A DNA stretch of 49,204 nucleotides from Alistipes sp. (GTDB lineage Bacteria > Bacteroidota > Bacteroidia > Bacteroidales > Rikenellaceae): positions 1 to 49,204 of the forward strand of contig JAGBUB010000017.1 in assembly GCA_017631035.1 (NCBI GenBank), in the 5' to 3' direction. The position numbers were made by a program, and so were the translations under genes. This document shows, one piece after another, positions 1 through 6,608 of this stretch. The notes beneath the pieces were generated by a model that was not told the origin of the DNA, ran no database searches, and saw only the letters and a list, made by a program, of their open reading frames with translations. Position 1 is the first letter of the stretch. Each line of letters begins with the position of its first letter.

Positions 1-658
1 AAATCTCGGGAACCTCCTGCTCGAACAGACGCTCGAGGAACTGGTTGGCGGTACGAGAGAGGATAATGCGGGGCTGGTTGTTGTTGAGCTCTACGCTCTT
101 AACGATAGCCTTGATGGTGTCACCCTTGCGGTAGAAGTCGCCGGGAATCTGCTCTGACTTGGGGAGGATAAGCTCGTTCTCCTCGTCGTCGAGTAGCAAT
201 ACCTCGCGCTTCCATACCTGATAAACCTCACCTGCGATAATCTCGCCCACCTTCTCTGAGTACTTCTCGTAGAGGTTAGCCTTCTCCAAATCCAAAAGGC
301 GTGAAGCAAGGTTCTGACGCAATGAGAGCACGGCACGACGGCCAAACTGATTCATTGTGATCTGGTCGGTGTACTCGTCGCCCACCTCGTAAGATGAGTC
401 GATAGCCTTAACCTCCGATACTGTGATCTGTGTGTTGGGATTCTCCAGCGCATCGTCCTCAACAACCTCGCGGTTGCGCCAAATCTCCAAATCACCCTTC
501 TCGGGGTTGATAATCACGTCGAAGTTCTCGTCACTCTCAAACTGCTTCTGCAGAGCGTGGCGGAATACATCCTCCAAAACGCCGATCATCGTGGCCTTGT
601 CGATGTTTTTCAGCTCTTTGAACTCGGCAAAGTTACTGATCAGATTTAAGTTTTCCAT
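1..658 (-). CDS. nusA: Transcription elongation/termination factor NusA, N-terminal part (truncated by window edge)
   Basis: NusA binds RNA polymerase and nascent RNA and modulates pausing, termination and antitermination. About 219 codons are present, starting MENLNLISNFAEF and running off the left edge, so the S1 and KH RNA-binding domains are mostly or wholly outside. What is visible matches the NusA N-terminal domain: the ATMIGVLEDVFRHAL segment, 'DVIINPEKGDLEIWR', 'TDQITMNQFGRRAV', and the beginning of the S1-like part (GEVYQVWKREVLLLD), then 'LSRTANQFLERLF', which is the typical junction before the KH domains. It lies 42 nt downstream of rimP in the same direction, the usual rimP-nusA(-infB) order in bacteria. 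The start is set by similarity; no Shine-Dalgarno is present, as is normal in Bacteroidota. Confidence 0.95.
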   Translation of the reverse strand, partial: MENLNLISNFAEFKELKNIDKATMIGVLEDVFRHALQKQFESDENFDVIINPEKGDLEIWRNREVVEDDALENPNTQITVSEVKAIDSSYEVGDEYTDQITMNQFGRRAVLSLRQNLASRLLDLEKANLYEKYSEKVGEIIAGEVYQVWKREVLLLDDEENELILPKSEQIPGDFYRKGDTIKAIVKSVELNNNQPRIILSRTANQFLERLFEQEVPEI

Positions 659-700
659 TCTTGTTTTGTTTTTATTTATTTCTTGTTTTGTGTCTTTGTG

Positions 701-1168
701 TTATTTGAAATCCAAATACTCCTTGGTGTATTTGATTTCATCGAAACGGTAGGTGCGCTCGACCGATACCATCACCTTGCGCTTCTTGCCCTCAACGGCC
801 TGCTTCTCCTCGTAGGAGATGGTGATGCCCTCGTCGGTCACGGCGTCCAACTTTGCGAGTACCTTGATGCCCGAGAGGAGCAATACCTCTACCGACGAAC
901 CGATGAGCTTGCGGTACTGACGGATGTTCTTGAGCTCTGAGCCAATGCCAGCCGATGCCACGGTGAGTGAGAAATCCTCTACCTCGCGGTCGAATTCGGC
1001 TTCGATTTTGCGGCTGAGTTCAACGCAACGCTCGATAGTGACGTGGGTGTCGCTATCAATTAGGAGTTCTACTTCGTTCATAGGTGAGCACTTGCAACTT
1101 ACAGTAAACAAGTCAGTTCCGGCCAACTCGCGGTCGGCAATTTCGATTATTTTCTCGCAGTCTATCAT
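701..1168 (-). CDS. rimP: Ribosome maturation factor RimP
   Basis: RimP helps assemble the 30S ribosomal subunit. The 155-residue product has the expected length. The N-terminal alpha/beta domain includes 'VELLIDSDTHVTIERCVELSRKIE', seen here as the split motifs ELLIDSD and IERCVELSR, followed by the conserved 'FSLTVASAGIGSEL' segment (the family signature is SPG-like; here SAG) and a C-terminal SH3-like barrel with 'GITISYEEKQAVEGKK'. It is the first gene of the rimP-nusA operon, preceded by a very good Bacteroidota promoter (1234-1264) and a 9-bp leader hairpin (1195-1217). Start codon ATG at 1168 is the only one that keeps the full N-terminal domain. Confidence 0.93.
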   Translation of the reverse strand: MIDCEKIIEIADRELAGTDLFTVSCKCSPMNEVELLIDSDTHVTIERCVELSRKIEAEFDREVEDFSLTVASAGIGSELKNIRQYRKLIGSSVEVLLLSGIKVLAKLDAVTDEGITISYEEKQAVEGKKRKVMVSVERTYRFDEIKYTKEYLDFK

Positions 1169-1194
1169 CTCTTTGTTCGATTATAAGTACGAAA

Positions 1195-1217
1195 TAAGGG
1201 GACCTTTCGTCCCCTTA
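1195..1217 (-). promoter_or_regulatory. Leader hairpin upstream of rimP (possible esterase terminator)
   Basis: A perfect 9-bp inverted repeat, taaggggac (1195-1203) and gtcccctta (1209-1217), with a 5-nt loop. It lies about 10 nt after the predicted rimP transcription start and 27 nt before the rimP ATG. It is also the only hairpin between the upstream esterase gene and rimP, with a weakly T-rich tract after it on the minus strand, so it could be the esterase terminator, an attenuator, or an mRNA-stabilising 5' hairpin. Confidence 0.55.
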
Positions 1218-1233
1218 CAATTCATTCACGCTG

Positions 1234-1264
1234 CAAAAATAGTGAAAAAAAACGATTCTACAAA
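1234..1264 (-). promoter_or_regulatory. Promoter of rimP-nusA (Bacteroidota type)
   Basis: On the minus strand TTTG (1264-1261) is followed after exactly 19 nt by TATTTTTG (1241-1234). This is the consensus of the Bacteroidota primary sigma factor (TTTG, about 19-21 nt, TAnnTTTG). Predicted start is near 1227, giving a leader of about 60 nt that contains the hairpin at 1195-1217. It is the best promoter match in the window. Confidence 0.75.
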
Positions 1265-1297
1265 TATTTATCGCTTAATTATTTATAAATATAGGTG

Positions 1298-2194
1298 TTA
1301 CTTGCCAAACGTGCGCGAAACGAATGGCAGAGCCTCGTACAAAGCCGAGTGCCAATACTCCCAAGTGTGGGCGCCGTCGCGTACTCGCAGCTGATGAGGA
1401 ATACCTGCCTTACGCATTGCCAGAACAAGGTCGATGTTGTACTCGAAGAGGAAGTCGTCGTCACCACAGTCGATATACCACGCAACGGTCTTCAGTGCCT
1501 CCTTGGTCTTTTCGTCGGCGTTCTTCACGTAATCCACGCAGCTATACTTGTTGGCCGCTGTGAGCATATGCCACATCTTGTTCTTCTCGGCCGAGGGGTT
1601 GGGAGCAGGGTAGTGCATAAGCGCACTCATAGCGTAGCAGGCGCAGAACATATCGGCGTGACGTTGTGCGTAAGATGTTGAGCCACCGCCACCCATCGAC
1701 AAACCTGCGATGGCACGATTAGCCTTGTCGCCCTTTATGCGATACTCCTTCTCGACGGTGGGGAGGAACTCCTCGTAGAAGAAACGCTCGTATGCCCAGC
1801 CCTCCATATCGAAGTAGCCGTTCCACACCTCGTCGTAGATGTTACCACCAGCGTTGGGCATTATGACAATCATATCGCACACCTCGCCTGCAGCCTTTAA
1901 TTGGTCCATCACATCCTTCAGGTGGCCACGGCCAGCCCAATCTTCGTGTGTGCCATTCATTCCGTGCAGCAGGTAGAGTACGGGGTAGGTTTTGTCGGTA
2001 TTTGCCTCGTAACCTGCGGGCAGAAATACTGTGTACTGACGCTCGGCGCCCAGAATCTTACTTTGCATCGACTTTACCTCGGTGCGGCTCTGGTTACGCA
2101 TCATTGTACGCATCTGCTCTTGTTGTGAGTTGTTTTGTGCTACGGCTGCCAGCGACAGGCACGCCATAGCGAGTGAGAGAATAAAACGTTTCAT
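1298..2194 (-). CDS. Secreted alpha/beta-hydrolase of the putative esterase family (PF00756; esterase D / feruloyl esterase-like)
   Basis: A 298-residue hydrolase with an N-terminal signal peptide (MKRFILSLAMACLSLAAVAQ, cleavage probably after Ala19 or Gln20). Family PF00756 contains CE1 feruloyl and acetylxylan esterases, S-formylglutathione hydrolases and siderophore esterases. Visible landmarks are 'PVLYLLHGMNGTHEDW' (residues 71-86, oxyanion region), the nucleophile elbow GLSMGG with Ser166, a likely acid in 'CGDDDF' (Asp245-247) and the catalytic His276 in 'RDGAHTWEYW'. The triad is therefore complete. The start at 2194 is chosen because the signal peptide begins there; an upstream in-frame ATG at 2248 would add 18 non-signal residues. 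It stands alone, so substrate cannot be inferred from neighbours; a carbohydrate-linked ester is a reasonable guess for this family in gut Bacteroidota. Confidence 0.87.
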   Translation of the reverse strand: MKRFILSLAMACLSLAAVAQNNSQQEQMRTMMRNQSRTEVKSMQSKILGAERQYTVFLPAGYEANTDKTYPVLYLLHGMNGTHEDWAGRGHLKDVMDQLKAAGEVCDMIVIMPNAGGNIYDEVWNGYFDMEGWAYERFFYEEFLPTVEKEYRIKGDKANRAIAGLSMGGGGSTSYAQRHADMFCACYAMSALMHYPAPNPSAEKNKMWHMLTAANKYSCVDYVKNADEKTKEALKTVAWYIDCGDDDFLFEYNIDLVLAMRKAGIPHQLRVRDGAHTWEYWHSALYEALPFVSRTFGK

Positions 2195-2301
2195 ATCGGT
2201 TAGTTTTAGTTTATGGTTTCTAGCGTAATAGATATAGCGAAGATACAATAAATGATGCTATAATGAAAATAAATCGTGTAGTTTTATGCGTCGGCAACAA
2301 A

Positions 2302-2337
2302 CAAAAAAAAAGAGTGCCCCCATTGGTGGAGCACTCT
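2302..2337 (-). terminator. Rho-independent terminator after lpxA
   Basis: Stem agagtgc (2311-2317) pairs with gcactct (2331-2337), with a smaller inner cca/tgg pairing. On the minus strand the stem is followed by a run of eight T (complement of 2303-2310). It lies 29 nt downstream of the lpxA stop codon and closes the lpxC-fabZ/lpxA transcript. Confidence 0.85.
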
Positions 2338-2365
2338 TCGATAATTGCTATTTTGCGATCCTATG

Positions 2366-3157
2366 TTACTCGGTCTTTGCCTTCTTCTGATAGGGCTTGA
2401 TACAACCACGCTGTGATGAGCGTACGAAGTTAATCAAGTAGTCGCGCTCGGGTGACTGAGGCAACTCGGCTTCAGCAGTATCGCAAGCATTGAGGTAGTT
2501 CATATCGCTCTGGAAGAGGATACGACATACATCGTGTATGGCCATAATCTGCTCGTGTGTAAAGCCACGACGTGAAAGACCTGTCTTGTTGATACCTGCA
2601 TAGTGCTCGTTGTTCGAAGCGGTAATGTAGGGAGGAATATCCTTTGTTACGCCCGACATACCCTGAATCATAGCGTGGTCGCCAATGTGTACCCACTGGT
2701 GTACGGCTGAGTGACCGCCGATTACAACCCAATCGCCAACGTGTACCTCGCCTGCGAGTGATACGCCATTCACGATGACACAGTTGCTACCAACTACGCA
2801 GTCGTGACCAACGTGAGCGTAAGCCATAATCAGGTTGTTTGAGCCGATGATGGTTGTGCCGGTAGAGGCTGTTCCACGGCTGATTGTAACGCACTCGCGG
2901 ATGTCGCAGTTGTCGCCAATTACGGCAGTGGTTACCTCGCCACGGAACTTCAAATCCTGAGGCTTGCAGGCAACCGATGCGAATGAGTGAATCTTACAAT
3001 TCTTGCCAATGCGGGCACCATCGTGAATTACAGCCGAGGGACCGATCCAGCAGCCATCGCCAATCTCTACATCTGCTGCGATGTATGCAAAGGGTTCAAT
3101 AGTGACGTTCTCGCCGATTTTTGCATCGGGGTGAACGTATGCCAAGTTGCTAATCAT
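2366..3157 (-). CDS. lpxA: Acyl-ACP--UDP-N-acetylglucosamine O-acyltransferase LpxA
   Basis: First enzyme of lipid A synthesis; it transfers a 3-hydroxyacyl chain from acyl carrier protein to UDP-GlcNAc in the cytoplasm. The 263-residue protein is a left-handed beta helix built from hexapeptide repeats (for example IGENVT, IGDGCW, IGKNCK, IGDNCD, VGSNCV, IGDHAM) covering roughly residues 12-185, then a helical C-terminal domain. The catalytic motif 'AYAHVGHDC' has His115 and His118, equivalent to E. coli His122 and His125. 'ASNNEHYAGINKTGLSRRGF' matches the family's substrate-binding stretch. It starts 10 nt after the lpxC-fabZ stop codon, so the two are cotranscribed, and a strong terminator follows. 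Confidence 0.96.
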   Translation of the reverse strand: MISNLAYVHPDAKIGENVTIEPFAYIAADVEIGDGCWIGPSAVIHDGARIGKNCKIHSFASVACKPQDLKFRGEVTTAVIGDNCDIRECVTISRGTASTGTTIIGSNNLIMAYAHVGHDCVVGSNCVIVNGVSLAGEVHVGDWVVIGGHSAVHQWVHIGDHAMIQGMSGVTKDIPPYITASNNEHYAGINKTGLSRRGFTHEQIMAIHDVCRILFQSDMNYLNACDTAEAELPQSPERDYLINFVRSSQRGCIKPYQKKAKTE

Positions 3158-3167
3158 AAATCTGTTT

Positions 3168-4565
3168 TTATTCTGTTTTTTGTTTTTTCACAATCTGTGC
3201 CATCAATGTAGCCTCGCAAGCGAGCTGTCCGCCTACGAACACCTTACCGATGATAGAGGCAATACCACGACGCACGGGCTCGATGATGTGTGCCTCGATC
3301 TGGAGTGTGTCACCAGGCACTACCTTGCGCTTGAAACGAACACCGTCCATACGCAGGAAATAGGTCGAGTAGTCTTTGGGATTCTCAACGCTGTTGAGCA
3401 CGATGATACCGCCGGCCTGTGCCATAGCCTCCACCAGCAACACGCCCGGCATAACGGGCTCATCGGGGAAGTGGCCTGTGAAGTGAGGCTCGTTGAAGGT
3501 TACATTCTTAATTGCACCAATCGACTTGTCGTCCAAGTGGAATACCTTGTCGATGAGCAAGAAAGGATAGCGGTGGGGCAGAAGATTACGCACTGCGTTG
3601 TTATCCAAAATGGGGCTCTTCGATGCGCTATACTTGAATGCGGGCTTCTCACCATCGCGACGAATCGACGCCAAGAGCTGCTTCATAAACTCGGTGTTGG
3701 CATAGTGGCCGGGACGTGATGCCCATACACGGCCCTTGATGCGCATACCCAGCAGGGCGAAGTCTCCCAACAGGTCGAGCAACTTGTGGCGAGCCAACTC
3801 GTTGCTTGCACGCAACTGCAAGTTGTTCAGATAACCGCCTGTTACACGAATATCCTCCTTGCCGAAGATCTTCTTGAGGTGAGCCAACTGCTCGTCCGAT
3901 ACGGGGTTTTCTACCACTACGATAGCGTTATCCAGATCACCACCCTTAATGAGATTCATCTTGAAGAGCGGCTCCAGCTCGTGCAGGAAGCAGAACGTAC
4001 GGCAGGGAGCAATGTTCTCCTTGTACTCGTTGAACATGTCGAGTGTGGCGTACTGGTTGCCGACAACCTTTGAGTTGAAGTCGATGTGTACCGATACGGT
4101 GAACTCGTCATCGGGGTAGATGATAATGGCCACGCCCTTGTCGGGAATGGTATATACCTGCTTCTCAGTTACTTCGTAATACTTGCGGTCGGCCTGCTGC
4201 TCAACAAGACCTGTTTTCTCGATAGCTTCGGCATACTCTCTCGCCGAACCATCCATAATGGGGGTCTCGGGGCCGTCGATATCTACCAAAGCGTTATCCA
4301 CGCCCAAGGTCCAGAGGGCTGAGAGGATGTGCTCGATGGTGCTCACCTTGGCAGCGCCCTTCTCGATGGTAGTACCACGTGAAGTGTCGGTTACATATTC
4401 GCAAAGTGCGGGTACGGTAGGCTGGCCTTCGAGGTCGATGCGACGAAATACGATACCGTGGTTCTCGGCTGCGGGATTTACGGTCATTGTAACTGTTACA
4501 CCAGTGTGCAATCCCTTACCTGAGAATGATATTACACCCGCAAGGGTTTGTTGTTTATTCTGCAT
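3168..4565 (-). CDS. lpxC-fabZ: Bifunctional UDP-3-O-acyl-GlcNAc deacetylase / 3-hydroxyacyl-ACP dehydratase (LpxC-FabZ fusion)
   Basis: A 465-residue fusion known from Bacteroidota. Residues 1 to about 305 are LpxC, the zinc deacetylase that commits UDP-GlcNAc to lipid A. The zinc ligands are His79 (TIEHILSAL), His260 and Asp264 (ARHKLLDLLGD); catalytic His287 is in 'RPGHYANT'. Residues about 318-465 are FabZ, the dehydratase of fatty-acid elongation, with His365 in 'GHFPDEPVMPG' and Glu379 in 'LLVEAMAQ', spaced 14 residues as in E. coli FabZ (His54, Glu68). Both active sites look intact. The start ATG at 4565 gives the normal LpxC N-terminus (MQNKQQTLAGVISFSGKGLH); the open frame extends 34 codons upstream but that part is poor coding sequence. 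Fusing two enzymes that compete for the same 3-hydroxyacyl-ACP pool plausibly balances lipid A and phospholipid synthesis. Confidence 0.97.
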   Translation of the reverse strand: MQNKQQTLAGVISFSGKGLHTGVTVTMTVNPAAENHGIVFRRIDLEGQPTVPALCEYVTDTSRGTTIEKGAAKVSTIEHILSALWTLGVDNALVDIDGPETPIMDGSAREYAEAIEKTGLVEQQADRKYYEVTEKQVYTIPDKGVAIIIYPDDEFTVSVHIDFNSKVVGNQYATLDMFNEYKENIAPCRTFCFLHELEPLFKMNLIKGGDLDNAIVVVENPVSDEQLAHLKKIFGKEDIRVTGGYLNNLQLRASNELARHKLLDLLGDFALLGMRIKGRVWASRPGHYANTEFMKQLLASIRRDGEKPAFKYSASKSPILDNNAVRNLLPHRYPFLLIDKVFHLDDKSIGAIKNVTFNEPHFTGHFPDEPVMPGVLLVEAMAQAGGIIVLNSVENPKDYSTYFLRMDGVRFKRKVVPGDTLQIEAHIIEPVRRGIASIIGKVFVGGQLACEATLMAQIVKKQKTE

Positions 4566-4626
4566 ATTCGGTAAAATTAGTTGGTAAATTGGGCAACTAT
4601 TATCCGCGACTGATAATTTATGCGCG

Positions 4627-4643
4627 CAAATATACCAAAAATA
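4627..4643 (-). promoter_or_regulatory. Candidate -7 boxes for lpxC-fabZ
   Basis: Two overlapping matches to TAnnTTTG on the minus strand: TATTTTTG (4643-4636) and TATATTTG (4634-4627), 62-78 nt upstream of the lpxC-fabZ ATG. No clear TTTG is found at the -33 position for either, so which is used is uncertain. Confidence 0.45.
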
Positions 4644-4656
4644 CACAAAAAAAACG

Positions 4657-4664
4657 TATTTTTG
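4657..4664 (+). promoter_or_regulatory. Candidate -7 box for the TonB-like gene
   Basis: TATTTTTG fits TAnnTTTG and lies 30 nt upstream of the ATG at 4695, divergent from the lpxC-fabZ boxes. No TTTG is seen at the -33 position. Confidence 0.4.
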
Positions 4665-4694
4665 CATTAGTTTTAGAGTAAAGAAGCATACAAA

Positions 4695-5534
4695 ATGTCA
4701 AATACAGAGCCCAATAGCATAACAGATACCCCCAAAACCGCTACTCCGCGTCCTGAACGACCTGTGCGTCGCCAGCGATTGCGCCTACCATTCGACAATA
4801 GAAAACAAGATGCAGGCGAGTGGGCCTACGACCACCGTTTGGGACTTAGCGTAATGGTAATTGCCTATTTGGTGTTGGGTATACTCTTCTTTGCATCGAA
4901 GATTGTCATCGGCTCAAAACCCCATATGCAGGGCATATATGTCGATTTGCAGACTCTCGAGGAGTTGGAGGCCGAGAAGGAGCGTCTGGAGCGAGAGATT
5001 GCTATGCAGCAGAACGATATCGACTGGTCGGCTGTGCGTAACTTACAGTCCAACGAGTCGATGCTCAACGAAAACTTGCGTGACGATAGAGGAACCAACA
5101 CCTCCGAGATAAACGAGTCGGCAAGTGCCATTGCCGCAGGTATGGCTGCCAATCGTGCTGCTTATGAGGCTGGTATGGCCGAGGCACAGTCTATTCTCAA
5201 TGCCGAGCGCACGTCGTCTGACGACAAACCCCGTGAGCGTCAGGACTCTAAATACACAGGCGGTGTTACCGTCAGATTTGAATTCCGCAATCCTGTGCGT
5301 ACTTCGCGCGATTTGGTTGTGCCTGCTTACAAGTGTGAGTCGGGTGGTCAGGTGGTGGTTGCCGTAATGCTTAATACGGGCGGTGAGGTTATCTCGGCTC
5401 GTGTTACCTCGGGTGGCGATGAGCGTATGCGCGAGGAGGCCCTTAAGGCGGCACGTGCTTCACTCTTTAATATAGATAGTTCGGCTCCCGCGCGTCACAG
5501 CGGAACAATAACCTATACGTTTATTCCTCAGTAA
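4695..5534 (+). CDS. TonB-like energy-transducer protein (single membrane segment, C-terminal TonB-type domain)
   Basis: A 279-residue inner-membrane protein. Order: a Pro- and Arg-rich cytoplasmic start (about 1-45), one transmembrane helix (about 49-70, LGLSVMVIAYLVLGILFF), a Glu/Lys-rich probable coiled coil (about 84-110, 'LEELEAEKERLEREI'), a low-complexity periplasmic spacer, and a C-terminal domain (about 190-279) with the TonB pattern 'GGQVVVAVMLNTGGEVISARV ... EEALKAARAS ... GTITYTF'. TonB proteins pass proton-motive energy from ExbB-ExbD to outer-membrane receptors. Here no receptor or exbBD gene is adjacent, and the long coiled coil replaces the usual Pro-Lys spacer, so it could serve a dedicated partner. 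The next gene begins 2 nt after the stop codon. A second, more typical TonB lies at 23069. Confidence 0.75.
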   Translation: MSNTEPNSITDTPKTATPRPERPVRRQRLRLPFDNRKQDAGEWAYDHRLGLSVMVIAYLVLGILFFASKIVIGSKPHMQGIYVDLQTLEELEAEKERLEREIAMQQNDIDWSAVRNLQSNESMLNENLRDDRGTNTSEINESASAIAAGMAANRAAYEAGMAEAQSILNAERTSSDDKPRERQDSKYTGGVTVRFEFRNPVRTSRDLVVPAYKCESGGQVVVAVMLNTGGEVISARVTSGGDERMREEALKAARASLFNIDSSAPARHSGTITYTFIPQ

Positions 5535-5536
5535 CA

Positions 5537-5917
5537 GTGTTGCGATTTTTATACATATTGCTTTTCTCGTTGTGCCTCTCGTCAGCCGAGCGCTCAGCTC
5601 GCGTGGAGAGTGCGGGCGTCGTGTCGAAGGCACAAATGGAGATTGCCGCATCGGATTATGCCCAGCAGTTGCTCTGTTGTCGCAAGTGCAATAGCGATAT
5701 GTTACGCACTTCGTCATCGGCTTCAGTGCTCTCGGTGCATAGCCATACACTTGTTCAGCAGGTGCGCCATCGTGTAACTGAGCAGTCGAAAATCTATGCC
5801 GTGGCCATCGCATTGCGTCGCGCGGGTCACGTAACACATATCTTTGAATTCAATCTATTCCGCTCGTCACTTCGCGTTATCTATTATCTGCACGCGTTGT
5901 GCCGGCTTCGTATTTAG
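5537..5917 (+). CDS. Small secreted protein of unknown function
   Basis: A 126-residue frame starting at GTG, only 2 nt after the TonB-like gene, which suggests translational coupling. The N-terminus (LRFLYILLFSLCLSSA) is a plausible signal peptide. The rest has two close cysteines (CCRKC), a His/Val stretch (HSHTLVQQVRHRV) and a distinctive C-terminus, 'SSLRVIYYLHALCRLRI'. I do not recognise the family. A similarly sized secreted protein at 35715-36104 ends 'TDYYIYALRHIII', so both may belong to one group of small exported Bacteroidota proteins with a YY-x-x-AL tail; that likeness is short and is inference only. A terminator follows at 6008-6066. Confidence 0.55.
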   Translation: MLRFLYILLFSLCLSSAERSARVESAGVVSKAQMEIAASDYAQQLLCCRKCNSDMLRTSSSASVLSVHSHTLVQQVRHRVTEQSKIYAVAIALRRAGHVTHIFEFNLFRSSLRVIYYLHALCRLRI

Positions 5918-6007
5918 CCACAAACTATCTTTATTCGACAAATGCATCTCGGTCATCATCGGTAGGTGGTGGCTGTGGTGCGGTATGTAAATTTTGGGAA
6001 TATGGCG

Positions 6008-6066
6008 AGAGTGTATGGTCGCGAGTGGGCTACGCAGTTCGGTTGGGCCTACACTCTCTGCTTTTT
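6008..6066 (+). terminator. Terminator after the TonB-like/small secreted pair
   Basis: Inverted repeat agagtgta (6008-6015) and tacactct (6050-6057), 8 bp with a 34-nt loop, followed by a short T run (6062-6066). The long loop makes it weaker than the other terminators here. Confidence 0.55.
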
Positions 6067-6089
6067 ATTAATCAGAAAAAGGATAGATT

Positions 6090-6581
6090 ATGTCTAAATA
6101 TGATATGTGTGAGGCTATGTATGCTCTCACACACGGGATGGTTGTGTCTCGTCGTCGCTCGCTACTTCCTCCGCTTGTGGTTACGACTGCTGGAGTCGCT
6201 ATGTTTGTTATTAATTTGTTTATTGAACCTACGGCTGATAATTCTAATCTGAAATCTGCCATAGTGCTTTTTGCGGCCATATTTGTTGGAGTAGGTGTGG
6301 TCTATGCAATGGTGCGTCGTATGGGAAGGCCTTTTCATACGAAAGATGGCTGCTTTTTGAGCAAAAAGGAGTATAAATTCTTCAAAGAACGAAAAGCCGA
6401 GGTTGTGGATTTGGTAAAACGCAGAGATTTTGCTACCTTGCGGAGTCTGCCGACCGATGGGGTATCGGCGGTAACGGTAGTGATGTATACCTCGCCACGT
6501 AGCGGTTTCTGTGCTGCACAGGTATTCGAGTATGAGGAGATGGAGATACATCCCGCAACAGAATTAATATGGCAAGCGTAG
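6090..6581 (+). CDS. Small inner-membrane protein of unknown function
   Basis: 163 residues. Two hydrophobic helices lie near residues 26-46 (LLPPLVVTTAGVAMFVINLF) and 55-75 (LKSAIVLFAAIFVGVGVVYAM), followed by a soluble basic C-terminal half with 'FLSKKEYKFFKERKAEVVDLVKRRDF' (read as FLSKKEYKFF and ERKAEVVDLVKRRDF) and 'GVSAVTVVMYTSPRSGF'. No family is recognised. It precedes the NhaP2-type antiporter by 27 nt in the same direction, so the two are probably cotranscribed and the protein may act with the antiporter; that is a guess from position only. The start ATG at 6090 follows a purine-rich aaaaagga. Confidence 0.7.
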   Translation: MSKYDMCEAMYALTHGMVVSRRRSLLPPLVVTTAGVAMFVINLFIEPTADNSNLKSAIVLFAAIFVGVGVVYAMVRRMGRPFHTKDGCFLSKKEYKFFKERKAEVVDLVKRRDFATLRSLPTDGVSAVTVVMYTSPRSGFCAAQVFEYEEMEIHPATELIWQA

Positions 6582-6608
6582 TGCTTGCTTCGCGGAAAAG
6601 AAGAGTAT

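Noticed and set aside
4566..4667. N-terminal extension of lpxC-fabZ from an ATG at 4667
   Set aside because: The first 34 codons overlap the promoter region, encode no LpxC sequence and are unlike family N-termini; start at 4565 fits.
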